A stretch of DNA of 64,000 bases, taken from Brasenia schreberi. Lineage: Eukaryota; Streptophyta; Magnoliopsida; Nymphaeales; Cabombaceae. Shown one piece after another: positions 25,401 to 35,994 of the stretch. Location: the NCBI GenBank assembly GCA_036023115.1, contig JAYKKT010000090.1, positions 35,545,001 to 35,609,000 of the forward strand, read 5' to 3'. Below the pieces are notes generated by a model. The model was not told the DNA's origin, searched no databases, and saw nothing but the letters and a program-made list of their open reading frames with translations. A program made the position numbers and the translations under genes. Within the stretch, counting starts at the first letter, position 1, and each line of letters opens with the position of its first letter.

Positions 25401-28400
25401 CATTGGCCCAAAGAGCTTGAGAAAGCAAACATCGAGAAGGGAATAGAAGTCAAAGACAGTGTCATGGCATATGACAGCACAAGAATGATTGAAGGGCTTT
25501 TCCAAGATAATTTTATCCACCTCTTTTCTATATGCTAGAAAATAAAAGATGACTTACACTCCCATGCCGAAGTGATTTAGAACAATTCCAATATGCATTG
25601 GATGCATACTCCTAGATAAAGATTTCTTATAAAAGGGCATTGGTTTTGTGATACTTCCCTTGAGTGGTCTCATCACTAACTGAAAGTTAATGAACTGCTT
25701 TCTTTTACTTTTCTCACTTAGATATAAATGGCGAAGACAGGAGGAAGTTTACAATTCTTTACCTCACGAACTGCAGTACAATAAGAATAGTTCCCCATGG
25801 CACGATGTGCTTCATCGACCACCAAGCATACAAATTGTTTTACCAAACACCTTCCTGAAAGTAAAGGGATCACAGATGCAAGAAGGTTGGCCGCCCATGA
25901 AGAAAATGGAAAAACAAAGAAGATACTGTTCTAGTGCAGTTTCATGGTAAAAAGCAATGAAACATGTGCTGCAGAAAATATGTAGTTCTTATCCAGTTTC
26001 AATATAATATCAGCAGGTGCCTCCACTTATTTCAGCAGATGTTTATTATTTCTCTCATATAATGCAAACAAAAAGAAAAAGGAGAAAAAACATGTCTTGA
26101 AAATCTCTAGTGCATTTCATGGGTGCTTCCAAATTCTAAAGACCCAACAAAATTTGCAGATTGCTACAGAACTGTCCCACTTTTGTTCTCCAATACCTAT
26201 TTTTTGCAACAACCTATGTACAGTAACTGACTTTTCAGCAACAATATGCATATATTTTCAAAAGCGAGGCAAGGAATCTCTCTCTCACCCCGATGAACAG
26301 GCCCTCTCTCTCCACTCAATGGCACCCAGTTAGACACTGATTGAAGCATGATTTGGGAGATTGCCTAATCAAATAGAACCAGCAATTTAATTTTTTACTG
26401 TGTGATGCATAGACATAACATACATGCACAAAGCACGGTAAAGTCCACCCTTTTCACCTCTCTCCCAAGGGTTTGATGTGAAAATTGCATTTGGTAAGGT
26501 GATATTCACAAGTTCATTCGCTATATAACTACAACGTGACAAATACATATAGGCATGGTGCATTTGTAGCATTTCACATAGGTCATAAAATATTTGACAG
26601 TTTTGGATGAAGGTCATGACATAAGGGCTAAAGTTACAGTATTACAACAAAAGGCAGGATGCTCAGCAACAAATTGTTCTAACTAAGGAGTGTTGCAGAT
26701 GTTTTTCTACAACAAAATCTCTTTGTAATACCAAGCAAACACAACTGGACCATTTACATATTTCCAGGAGGACCAGGCATCATAGTATTTAAAATGGTAA
26801 ACAATAAGATTGGTTGTATAATGTTCACGATCTATAATCCTTGATGCTCTTTTCTTCAAGTATGTAACCAACCCCAGATTGCCTATCCAGAAAGTGAGAA
26901 TTCCTAGCTCACTTCTTTAAGAAAGAGGAATCCTTCTTTGCTACGGTTTGTGCCTGCCTTCCATACCTTGGTAATATTGTTGAATCCATGTGATTGAGGA
27001 GAAACACAACATGGGTAGCTTAAGTTTTGGAACAACTGGCATTCATACATAAGAATATCCTGGCATTTCTAAATCAGCAAGGTTCTTTTCCCCCGCAATG
27101 AAGTTTTCAATGAGGAAAAAGTTTAAAATTAAAATCACAATTTGCATTCACAAAATTTGCCTTTTCAGTTGACAGTTTCATTCCATTGGAAACACAGACA
27201 AGAAAAGATAGTGTGAACTTCTTATCAACCGCTTAGCTTCTTATAATAACTGCATCATCACACCTAACGATGTGGATTTGTTAGGATTTCATTCCTTTCC
27301 TATTTTCTTTTCTTCTTTTAGTACGAGTAGGCCTTCCCATTTCAGCTAAAAGAGGCGACTGGAGTACAGGACTGGAGATAAAGAAAATCACAAAAAGGGC
27401 TCCGAGTGCATGCAGGTAAGAGAAACATGATATGATATCCCTTTAGAGTCTACTCGGCACTAGATATGGGAGGTAGTTAACACATGCAAACACTTTTTCG
27501 CCCACTATCTGTATGGGAACACAGATTTGATAACTACAGCCTACAAGCATAAATGGGATCGCTGAGAGATCTGGATTCCTTCGTTTCAGATTCACTCTAG
27601 ACAGGATGTTGCTGCCAAATCCATTTTCAAGTAAACGATTGACAAGGACTTGACCCCATACATGAGAATGGACTAACTCAAATGGAATAGAAGATTTGTG
27701 TTCACTCATTGAAAATGAAGCACAAAGATGTTTTGCCTTTTGGCATACATCACATTCAACAAAAATAGAAGGTAAAGTACTAAATGTTTGAGGGAAATCC
27801 TTTTAAGTTTTGAAGGTGGGAGGTGTCCTAGTCGCAAATGACATAATCAGACTACTTCTTCTTTACTAGCCAAGATTGATAAAGTTGTATGAGGTTGTAT
27901 ATGCATATCTGACCCAGTGTTATTCGTATCATACGATACAGGCGATACGGCTAAAAAATTTACATGATAGTTCACCTCTCTTCACTTCCCTCCAAGGCAT
28001 CCTCCGGTATGCTCGTTTGGGATTGCAAGCTACATGCATGTAACAAGTAAATTTGATTTAGTTTATAAGAATTTTATTGAATAAGAATAATTTATGAACA
28101 AATAACTATTGTGAAAAAATCATTTCCCTTTCTGTTGCCAACTTTTAGGTATATTTCTGCTACCAGTTTCTAATTTCATGAAATCGCAAACAATGAAGAA
28201 CAATTTGGTTCCCTCAGTTCATTGAGTGGGCATTTCATAGCTTCACTATTTTAGGGTTCACCTTACATGACTTTCATTGAGTTGAACATGATCAGCGTGT
28301 CTGAGGTTTAGCTAAGCCTGTGAAGTGAGATCATAAGTAATCACATGACGTGATTTTAACCCACAACATCTATCCATCATCCTTTTGTTTCAAACCACTT

Positions 28401-31400
28401 CAAGCATTAGTTAAAAAGCTAGTCTCCAGTAACAGAAAAAGAAGATATCATCAAGTAACAATATCACATCACTGGGGTGTCATAGACTAATATCAAAGAA
28501 ATGGAGCTCATCGTTTTGCTCACATATGAAAATTTGTAAATGTGCCAACTACATGTATAAAGATAGTACTTTGTTAATTTTGATATATTAGAGGAGTGAA
28601 TTATGGAAGATAACAAAGAAAATGCACTTCTAACCGAAGAAGACATTGCATGGATTAATTTGGAAGGAGTGCAACAACATCATCAAGGAGATGAAGATTT
28701 TGATTTTGAGGCAAAAGGTGGAGAATCTTCCACAAGGAAAAGGTGAAGATTATTTAGTTGATGATCCTGATTACAATACGTAAATGTAAATGTATTTTAT
28801 TTTTTGCTCCAAAATATGAATTTTTTTTAATTGTTCAATGCTGAATGAACAATATGTACTAAACTTTGCATTATATGAATTCTTTGCAATTATCAGGCTT
28901 TTTCTAATATTAAAGTATGATATGCTACGATATAATACGCCCGTATTGTGGATCAAACCAATACACAATACGATATGCATTAAACAATATTGATGTGACC
29001 CTCACAATATATAAAGTCCCCTTTCCAAACTACCATGCCCAAAGATCCTTCTTGTTTTTATTTCCTGAAATACACATTCAAATCAGGAAAAGATTATGTG
29101 TACAATTCATAATCTTGATAAGTATACTTACATATAGTAATTTAACGGGGAAAATAGGTACATAAAATACAAAATGAAGAACTCCAGAGGATGTCATAAT
29201 ACTCCCTTTTCTAACCATATACGCATAAGATCCATCTCCAAGTCGAACTTGACTATGATTCCGAACATTTTGATAATTAAATAAGCACTCCTTGCTTCCA
29301 ATCATACGATGAGCAACTCCTGAATCAATAACCCAATAATAGCATAATGAAGAGGTACATTTACCGTGTGTCATGGTAGTTGATGGTGTTGAGGATCTTG
29401 CTTCAAAGTATGTCATTCTTTTCAAAAGTTGATTCATAGTATCTGTATTTGCAACTTCACCACTAGTTGTCATCTCACTCACATAGAATGCTTTATTCTT
29501 CATAAATAAAAGCTCACCAATTAAATCCCAACATTGTTCTCTAATGTGTCTGGTCTTACGACAGTGAGAGCATTATAATTTATCCTTATTGGCAGTTGTC
29601 ATAATTCCATGACTTCTCCCTCTGAAAGAAGAATCCCATCCACTACTAGAGAAAGGTGGACCAGTAGGAACTTGTCCTTTTCCAATAAGTAATGATTGTG
29701 GTAGATTTATAGTGGTTAAGGGTCTCTTCTCTAGTGCCATGTGATCTTCTCGAATGAGAAAAGAATAGACAGTTCTCAACGATGATAACTCTTCTATACT
29801 AAGTACACTCATCTTTACTTATTCAAAATTTGATGATATACCCCACAATAATTCAAATATTTGTCTTTCCTATGCATCTACAATCTTTTCTTTCGCGCAT
29901 GTCGCATATTGAGCTGGTGAATAATACTTTAATTATTCTTATAAGATGCTAATTCATTATAATATTCCCTCACAATATGATCTCCTTGTCTACACTTTCC
30001 AATTCTATATGCAATTTTGTATTTTTTTTGTGATATTGTTTCTCCTAAAATATGTATTTAAAATAGTTTTCCAAATTTTATGAGCAGAATCTAAACACAT
30101 AAACGAGTGACTAATAGAAGGAATGATAGACTGAACGATCGAAGAAGATACAAATGCATTCTCTCTACACCATCTGGGTAGTGTAGGGGATGTCTTGACA
30201 GGTTTACCTAGATGGTGAAAATGTTAAAGAGGAGGACCACAAAACTGTTCACAAAAAATAATGAAGAATGATCTATCTTATGTTGAGTTAACTCTTAGTA
30301 TAGCACATGATCGAACTATGTGGAAATGAAGAATCCATATAATTGACCCCATCTGGTATGGAAAAGGCTTAGTTGTTATGCAGAGAGGGATTTGCAATGG
30401 ATACCAAACAAGTGATGTAATTGGCAAATCTCTGGTTTAGCAAATCCTTCGATTTGCTAAATGTTGGATTTAAGTTTTCTTTGTCTGTCTCCAGCTCCCA
30501 AACCAGAGTCTTAGTCTCCATGATCAAGAAAAAAAATAACCAACACCCACCTGATTGAATATCTTTCTCAAGCACTTGAGGAGTAACAAAAAAAACCCGT
30601 TTGGTCTCCCAAAAGTTTGACCTTTTTGCAGGCTTCATCTGACCTGTCATATCAATTGTCCATTCCTGCAACAACTTTATTGTCAATACTCAAATTAGTG
30701 TCAAAAAGTAAAGCAAAACTGCATTCATCCAGCACTTCAAAGTTTCAAACAATGACATTAGGCACTTCATCCAATTGATTTTGCCCTCCTTAACAAAGTA
30801 ATAAGGGCTTTTGAAAGAATATAAAACATACTTGAGGAATGCCAACAATATTATGGCATGCTTCAATCTGTTGCATTACTAGAGGTCGTGATGGAGCTGC
30901 AAAAACAATTTTTCCTGCCAATGGTATATCTTTGTAAGTAAAAAATTATCCTAATAGAACAAACGAAAGTGAAGTTAAGAGGATACTTTATAGTGAATCA
31001 ACACAGGATGGAGAGCATTAATACTATTCTAGTTTGGTAATATATTTTGGAAAAACAAGAGGGAAGTGATAAATATCATTAAAAACAAGATTGATAAGAA
31101 GAGAAATTGATTTGGCAAAAACATGTGAAAAAAAGAATAGATTCAAAGAAATCACCAATAAAGGGGAAACAAAAATTCCATTCATGTTTTATCCAGAGAA
31201 GTTTGATTATGCTGTTTTATAGTTTAGGATAGCATAATTATATGAGAATGTGCCATTCTCATTCCTTTAGAATCACATATAATTTAGGTAGGCAATATCT
31301 TTAAGTTAAGTGCTACTATGACATGACATTGAGATCAATGGCGACTAAAAATCCAGGTAGACACTTAGTGTCACAAGAGGCATGATCTTAGTTTTGGTAG

Positions 31401-34112
31401 GCATAACTCTAAAAGTAACTGCCAGACAAAAGTTGCCAACTTGAAGACAAATGTGAGAGTTTAAATGATAAACAGCAACTTGGATAGGCAAAGTTATCTT
31501 TGAGTTCTCTTTGAGCACAATTGTCAAGACTTGTCATATAGTATAGACCACTACAGGTTCAGACAAATCATCAGGAACAATTCTCGAGTTTTTGCATTTA
31601 AACATGGAGAACCTGAAAATACGTTTAAGCAGGTTGATGTCACAAAGTTTGGATCAAGTGGTTCATAACCCCATACCTAAGAGCCTTGATGTTCACAGTG
31701 GGTAGGATATTAAGGTAAGAGCCAAGCTCAAGTTATACAACAAATAGAAATTCAGAAAGTTTCTATATCCATGAACTGCATACATGTTCTCTTGGTTGTT
31801 GATGACGTGCATGACAGGTTGGTTATTGTAAAGCTCCACCTTTGGTTATATAAGATTGACACGCAGACTGGAGCATCTTTGGTGTAATTACGCAGTGACT
31901 CTGTTCTTGATGAGTTATTCCCTATGTGTTTATGATATTAGTTCTTTCCCAAGTGTTCAGATTACCACATAGAGCAGTTCAAAGCCCATCTTGTGCTTTG
32001 TTGCAAGCACGTGGATAGTACCACCTACACCTCTCCCTGTCATGTTTCTCATAACACTGAGGATGCAAGTCTCCTTCCCACTAAACACTTGTGGTGCTTT
32101 TTTTTTTCCTGATGTTGTATGGGACAGCAGCTTGATTGTCTCATACTGATAGTGTATACAAAACCATGAGACCACCCGCTTGACCCTAATGCATCCACGA
32201 ACTTTGGGTACAAAGTTCATGTCCTCAGGTATTTAAGTCGTGATTTGGTAAGTTTTTGCACCAAACATTAGCACAGCATTCAACATCCTCTGGGAAGTGT
32301 TTCAAATGACTGTTCACCCATGAAATAAAATAACAACTCCAGTACCAAGGGCACCAATTTACACTAGTACCAAAGAATTAAAAGTACAATGTTTTCTTTT
32401 TTCTAGTTCAAATGACTGTTCAAATGTCTGTTCAAATGTCTGGAACGAGCATAGTACAATTGGATGCTGCTTGGCTTCAAACTGCAGAAATATTACACTG
32501 CCTCTCACTTTTTTCTACACTAAAAAGCTCCTCAAAAGAACCAAAAGATTGCTTTGACAAGTAACGACCAGAAGAAAGATATAAGCAAGACAAAAAAGAT
32601 AAGAAAATGTGAAAATAGATCCTAAATCAAAGCATAAAAATAAAACTGCCCTTGTCTTGGAAGGAATCTGATTAATGTCCTCAAAGACATTTAGATGTGG
32701 GTGCATAAATGGGCTTATCTTTTCCATAACCTAGGGAGGGAAATGTCTTCTGCAGGCAGTTTAACCTAAGTGTTCAACATGAACTTCAAAAGAATAATGT
32801 GCTCCACTTAATCAAGCACCAAGCATTTTGTATAGATTCTCACACAATGCATGCTACATCGTATATTAAAATTAGCAGCCGGAATATGATATCTTAGCAG
32901 CTAATGCCAAAGGGAAACAGCATTTAATCATGCATCAACTTGCAATGACGACAGACACTCACCAACAACTCACACATTCTATCAGAACATATCAAAGGGA
33001 AGGACAGACCAAATGGAATAGAGCAACACAAATTTTACAAGAAACTGAATTCCATATAACAAATCAAGAATTACCATCCCCTGAGAAATTAATATGTTTC
33101 AGAAAACCACATTGACCAAGATTGTATTGTGGCAGCAGGAAACAATTATTACTACTGCAGAATATTAAGAATGAAGAGTTATACCTTTTGAAAACCACCT
33201 GAAATAATTATACATTACAACAGCAGCAACCAGTGTTTTCCCAAGGCCCGTGGGTAAGACCACCAAAGTATTTGCAAACAACGCCGTCTTAACCATCGAA
33301 AATTGATAATCACGGAGTGGAACATTAACTGTTGACAAACAAAATCTAATTACACACGACACGACTCCGCCATGAAAATCAACAAACAATTCAAAACAGA
33401 TGGTCATAGCAAAATCCAGTGGGCGAATTACTCATATCCTTGTCTAGCAACGGGTGCAAACCTGGATAGATCCACGTTTTGGCAACCTCGGGATCAATAT
33501 CAACACAAACATTTCCATTCTCTGCAGAATCCACGGTTTTGCTTCGACTGGATTCACCAACATTCCCAAGTTTTTTGTTGGTACCAACGAAATCTTTAAT
33601 CGTGGATTGACGCGCAGAACTGCTAGATTTTAGCTTGGGAAAAGCATGGACCTTCTTTTTTCCAATGTCACTATCCCTAACCTCGTTTAGATTGGCGCGA
33701 ACGGGTTCTTCAGCCGTAGAAGCTAAAGCGGCACGCTCGCAAGCGTCGTCGATCTCTTTAACCGCCGCCTCCCAATCAATATCCTGAATCAAGAAAACAA
33801 AATGATCTATTTTAAAGCATCAAAATAAGCAGAAACCATAGTCATTAACAATAATATATGAGGCCGAAACATCAATGATGCTTGAGTGTGTGTTTAGTGG
33901 TTCATCTTTGTACAAAATCGCTGTGAGAGAGTCTTTTCTTGATTCAATGACAAAACACGAGAGAATAGAGCCAATTGATGAAACAATAGTCGATAAGAAA
34001 AAGGAATAAGCAGGTAAGATCAGAACACTAGAAAATCATCAAGATTTGATACGTAAGAGAAAAAAGAGAAAAGCTATCATAAACGACTCACATCGTCGTA
34101 GGAAGACGCCAT
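7466..34112 (-). CDS. FANCM: FANCM, DNA-repair DEAH helicase/translocase (18 coding exons visible)
   Basis: FANCM is the Fanconi anaemia group M translocase, which remodels replication forks and D-loops and limits crossovers in plant meiosis. Exons in order: 34092-34112, 33462-33783, 33185-33328, 30832-30914, 30551-30665, 25763-25854, 23808-23862, 23598-23719, 23405-23518, 14561-14754, 12799-12929, 10804-10864, 9935-10005, 8621-8670, 8384-8545, 8054-8185, 7629-7961, 7466-7558. All boundaries are GT-AG and all phases join, giving 764 codons. Motifs: LPTGLGKT (about residues 139-146), DEAH (242-245), TAT (273-275), QRMGRTGR (567-574). The last exon hits a stop soon after leaving conserved sequence; known plant FANCM proteins continue for several hundred residues. 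The C-terminus is either lost or lies beyond the left edge. A GT at 7497-7496 inside the last exon could be the real donor. Confidence 0.93.
8384..8545 (-). CDS. FANCM: FANCM exon 15: helicase motifs V and VI
   Basis: The 54-codon exon carries [20 protein letters not shown] (motif V) and [15 protein letters not shown] (motif VI arginine fingers). It is nearly identical in pattern to other plant FANCM proteins. The next exon (8054-8185) continues with LVLACEGSE and ends at SPRM; exon 17 (7629-7961) continues with [19 protein letters not shown]. Confidence 0.93.
8671..9934 (-). other. FANCM: FANCM intron 13, no gene seen
   Basis: The intron runs between exon 13 and exon 14. It has a purine/pyrimidine-poor AT-rich composition and a short TGTATG/CATGTGTACA-rich stretch near 9560-9620. 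No transposon family was recognised. Confidence 0.7.
10006..14560 (-). other. FANCM: FANCM introns 10-12 with exons 11 and 12 between them
   Basis: Introns at 10006-10803, 10865-12798 and 12930-14560. Near 11250-11370 there is a run of degenerate GGTTCC/GGAACC phrases that could be the end of a decayed DNA transposon; I could not define its borders. A (GA)n/(GGGA)n microsatellite lies at about 13796-13825. Otherwise nothing is supported. Confidence 0.6.
15402..16127. mobile_element. MITE-like element with GTGTCG-rich ends, in FANCM intron 9
   Basis: The 726-bp segment begins TAAGTCACAC and ends GTGTGACATA, a 9/10 terminal inverted repeat. GCATATGAGC stands on both sides (15392-15401 and 16128-16137), a perfect 10-bp duplication. 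Subterminal regions are rich in GTGTCG, GACACC and CGCACCC blocks; the interior is AT-rich and codes for nothing. Length of the duplication fits a Mutator-like or hAT-like origin. Confidence 0.75.
17100..20312 (-). mobile_element. Decayed Ty1/copia element fragment (minus strand)
   Basis: From 5' to 3' on the minus strand there is a primer-binding site TGGTATCAGAGCC (complement at about 20297-20309), a gag-like frame with an H-H-C-type residue run (19359-19670), a protease-like [11 protein letters not shown] with the active-site D-S-G (19025-19345), an integrase piece (18367-18681), and RT pieces (17567-17827 with GCRWVYKIR; 17183-17404 with [11 protein letters not shown], where the usual YVDD box has Asn). 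Stops and frameshifts split every domain. It is a dead element in FANCM intron 9. Confidence 0.85.
20313..20739 (-). other. Probable 5' LTR region of the decayed minus-strand copia element
   Basis: It abuts the primer-binding site and contains, on the minus strand, TTTATATAAATA (a possible TATA box) near 20640. No clean TG...CA borders were found, so the LTR limits are uncertain. Confidence 0.45.
20740..20961 (+). mobile_element. RTE LINE 3' tail fragment
   Basis: Matches the last 220 bases or so of the full-length RTE at 2558-5830 (GGTAGAGGACGACCACAAAAG, AACAAAGAATCCATCTAGC) and ends AAAAGGCTTAGTTGTTGTTG. It is strongly 5'-truncated and not coding. Confidence 0.9.
21113..21325. repeat. 71-bp unit repeated three times inside copia RNase H
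   Basis: Units start CTACGAATAAGGGGGTATTG at 21113, 21184 and 21255, and appear identical or nearly so. Because 71 is not a multiple of three the triplication breaks the RNase H frame. No spacers separate the units. Confidence 0.95.
21750..22126 (+). mobile_element. Copia LTR (377 bp)
   Basis: TG start follows the polypurine tract; the end is ...TTACA before CTGGTGG. A clear TATA box, CTCTATAAATAGAGC, lies near 21938, as expected for the LTR promoter. No partner LTR is visible. Confidence 0.7.
22225..22318 (+). mobile_element. RTE LINE 3' tail fragment (short)
   Basis: Only the final 90 or so bases of the family remain (GGCACATGATAGG, AACAAAGAATCCATG, then GACTTAGTTGTTGTTGTTG). Confidence 0.85.
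22319..23404 (-). other. FANCM: FANCM intron 9, exon-9-proximal part, no gene seen
   Basis: A purine-rich stretch (about 22320-22740) and AT-rich sequence. Short frames here have no recognised similarity. Confidence 0.6.
23863..25762 (-). other. FANCM: FANCM intron 6, with a CATA/TA microsatellite
   Basis: The intron holds (CATA)n, (ATAG)n and (TA)n simple repeats at about 24755-24915. Tyr/Ile/His-rich short frames there are artefacts of the simple repeat. No gene or transposon was recognised in the rest. Confidence 0.7.
24755..24915. repeat. Compound microsatellite (CATA / TA)
   Basis: Stretches such as CATACATACATACAGATAGA and a run of TATATATATATATATATG are directly visible. It lies within FANCM intron 6. 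Confidence 0.9.
25763..25854 (-). CDS. FANCM: FANCM exon 6: helicase motif II (DEAH)
   Basis: A 92-base exon, bounded by an AG acceptor at 25855-25856 and a GTAAAG donor at 25762. It encodes [16 protein letters not shown], the catalytic DEAH box of the FANCM/Hef/Mph1 family. It is isolated by introns of 4.7 kb and 1.9 kb. No frame disruption is seen, which supports a working gene despite the transposons around it. Confidence 0.92.
25855..27439 (-). other. FANCM: FANCM intron 5, left part, no gene seen
   Basis: AT-rich intron sequence upstream of the copia fragment. No transposon termini or coding frame were recognised. Confidence 0.6.
27915..28992. mobile_element. hAT-like element with GTATCG-rich ends (copy 1)
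   Basis: Starts CAGTGTTATTCGTATC and ends CAATATTG; flanks ATCTGACC (27907-27914) and ATGTGACC (28993-29000) agree at 7 of 8 bases, as for an aged 8-bp hAT duplication. Interior homologous to the inverted copy at 41860-43018, including a short coding relic (28603-28746). It interrupts a copia fragment whose two halves line up with the uninterrupted relative near 46430. Confidence 0.85.
28603..28746 (+). pseudogene. C-terminal relic of a hAT-type transposase
   Basis: A 47-codon frame, [20 protein letters not shown] at its start, is acidic and ends in RKR then TGA. The copy at 41860-43018 (about 42160-42320, minus) has the same region and there reads on upstream through [12 protein letters not shown], where this copy has a stop (28597-28599). 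The D-x-EW-x-x-ED pattern resembles the acidic tail after the hAT dimerisation domain. I infer that these are deletion derivatives of an autonomous element that kept the 3' end of the gene. Confidence 0.6.
30219..30377 (+). mobile_element. RTE LINE 3' tail fragment
   Basis: About 160 bases of RTE 3' sequence (GAGGAGGACCACAAAACTG to AAAAGGCTTAGTTGTT) with decayed TTG tail, at the edge of the copia fragment in FANCM intron 5. Confidence 0.88.
30915..33184 (-). other. FANCM: FANCM intron 3, no gene or transposon recognised
   Basis: A 2.3-kb AT-rich intron. I saw no transposon termini or family-level coding similarity; short frames within it are unsupported. Confidence 0.65.
33185..33328 (-). 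CDS. FANCM: FANCM exon 3: helicase motif I (Walker A)
   Basis: The exon begins after CAACAG and ends before GTATAA. It encodes [16 protein letters not shown], the Q-motif-like lead-in, and [20 protein letters not shown] with the ATP-binding Lys at about residue 145. Exon 2 (33462-33783) upstream ends in the conserved [11 protein letters not shown], so the two join in phase 1 without a gap. Confidence 0.92.
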
Positions 34113-35546
34113 GAGACCATGTGAGTGCGCGTGAGGTTTTCCCGCCCTTAGAGCTGCTGAGTTAGGAGAGAAGGATTGAAAATGACCGGTCTTTTACACG
34201 AAATAACCAATTTATTTAAATAATTGCTGTTCATATATATATTTTAAAACTCACAATTATCCTCCTTGCAGTTTCTCTTTCATCTCACAACTCTTTACTC
34301 TAACAACTCAACCGTCAAAATCGTCACAATCCCACCATCACTTCTACACCCTTTATTTAACCATGTTCACTTGTTTAATGAAATGGTTGATTACAAGATC
34401 ACTCATCCCAGTGAAGTAAGTCGGTTGTTGGCTGCCACATGACTTGGTGGTCGACTCACAAGTTGAAGGTCACCAATTTGATACCCACATTGCATCCATC
34501 TTCAGCCTCCCTCACGACTCTACCAGAAAAGAGTTGGCCAACGGAACGTTGATAAACTTTTCTTATAAGGTTGATGAACTTGAGGATTAGATGGTCAATT
34601 GTAAATTTAACCACTCTAGTTAGCAAACTTAGGGAATGCCCATAGGGGGCGTAGGAGCACGAGTTAAGTACATAGAAGATATGTAGTTTGTGCATGTAAT
34701 CACTCAGCTTCTTGTCCATGTTCGGCCACAATGATTGCGAGCCATTTGGCTTAGTATTCGACTCAAGAGTCGAAGATTATGAGTTCGATACCCGGACTTG
34801 CATCTCGTTTCAGCCTCCCAACCCTACCTACAAAGTGTTGGCAACAGAATGTTGATGAACTCGATGATTCCATGGTTAATTGTAAGTCTGACTGATCTAG
34901 TTGCAAACTTAGGGAATGCCCATAGAAGGGGATAGGAGCAAAGATGTAAGTGTGGCAAGTGGTACGAGTTAAGTTCCCAGAAGATGTAGTTTTATGCATG
35001 TAATTGCTTGTCTTCTTATCCACATTGGTTCGTGTTCGGCTCGTTCTCCACGAATGGGTTCATGGTGTAAATATAAGAACTGCGCATGTTACATGTTTTA
35101 AAGCTGTGAATCATTCATTGGGAGAGGAAACTCCGAGTACGTTCCCAAATCCATTTCTTTTCAAAAAGCTTGACTAGCAAGAAGAGATCTTTGGCCGAAG
35201 CCATGCCTTCTCCAGCAAACTCCAAAGGCAAAACGCGCACGGACACGCTCATATAAATGAATGGGAAGAAGTCCCTTTAACACGAAAATATGTATCTGAC
35301 CTCCAACCAATCACTCGAGCATGCTTTACAACCAATCTGGGTAGATCCCCTCATTACCAGTAGCATATAAGCAAAAATTCATTATCCGGAAAGAAAGAAG
35401 CACAAAATTAGTCGGACAAGCGCTGGTAATCGGGTGGTTTATCATTCTAGTGCTCAAAATGTAGGTATAACAAGTACACAGAGTAATATTGTTTGAACTC
35501 TGCGAGTCAGGATCAACTAGTCCAATTTCGTAGTAAGGTGATGTTT
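34113..35546. other. Intergenic region: FANCM 5' flank and F-box/FIST gene 3' flank
   Basis: Both genes read leftward, so this holds the FANCM promoter. An out-of-frame ATG sits at 34120-34118, eight bases before the chosen FANCM ATG at 34112-34110. No clear TATA box was identified. Most of the middle is taken up by the 280-bp-period duplication. Confidence 0.6.
34430..35030. repeat. Imperfect tandem duplication, period about 280 bp, between FANCM and the F-box gene
   Basis: CAAACTTAGGGAATGCCCAT occurs at 34624 and 34904. Matching phrases on both sides (GTTGATGAACT, GATGGTCAATTGTAA, ACGAGTTAAGT, AGAAGATRTAGTT, TGCATGTAAT) show two diverged copies of one block. No coding frame is shared. It lies upstream of the FANCM start and downstream of the F-box gene stop. 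Confidence 0.85.
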
Positions 35547-35994
35547 TCAGTTCTCTTTATGATGCCCATACTTGGGGCTGTATGTCATCACTAGGAAAAC
35601 AGTACTAAAACGATTCAGAGAGCAGGAGCTTCGATTTTCTTCTCCAATTTCCTTGATAGATGGCCCAATCTCCCCCATGCAGAATGTTCCAACCAGTGGT
35701 GCATCAGGGAAGACCTCCAGGAAGGTTGAGCTGTCAACAGATGGTTGGCGGAAAAATGGCTCTCCACGCCCAACACATGCAAAGATAAGCCCACCAAACA
35801 CCTGCAACTCCTTGGCGGCCTGTTCGTCTCTGCTATGGGAAGGGCCGTTGGAGCCTTCCCCTTTCAAGTGCACGAACTTCTTGATTACGGCTGCCCGCGA
35901 TGCGTATGCAGTCTCAATATCCGCTACACAAAAGCGGAATGCATCTCCAGTTCTGATCCCGCATCCACGGACATAGAGATACTCTTCATCAGAT
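35547..35994 (-). CDS. F-box/FIST gene exon 10 (FIST-C and terminus)
   Basis: The exon starts after CTTTTTCAG and continues the Gly codon split at the end of exon 9 (G-SDEEYLYV). It encodes [40 protein letters not shown] and MGEIGPS, the conserved C-terminal FIST core, then a variable tail ending at the stop (35547-35549). Confidence 0.92.

Larger units (their letters stand above)
27440..30190 (-). mobile_element. Copia fragment (minus strand), split by a hAT-like insertion
   Basis: Two blocks, 27440-27914 and 28993-30190, form one decayed copia body read right to left. It has a gag region (29573-29812), a gag/protease region with [13 protein letters not shown] (29078-29503), and the integrase-core start (27443-27709) preceded by a degenerate zinc-binding C-x2-C (DVCQK). 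It is the same family as the plus-strand element at 45023-52474 (shared MKNKAF.VSEMTT.EVANT.TMNQ phrases). The hAT-like element at 27915-28992 sits inside it. Confidence 0.85.

Noticed and set aside
33784..34120. Upstream ATG at 34120 as the FANCM start
   Set aside because: It is out of frame with exon 1; the ATG at 34112 joins in phase to the conserved [12 protein letters not shown] exon.
35572..35976. 134-codon plus-strand frame
   Set aside because: It is antisense to the conserved FIST exon 10 and has no similarity of its own.
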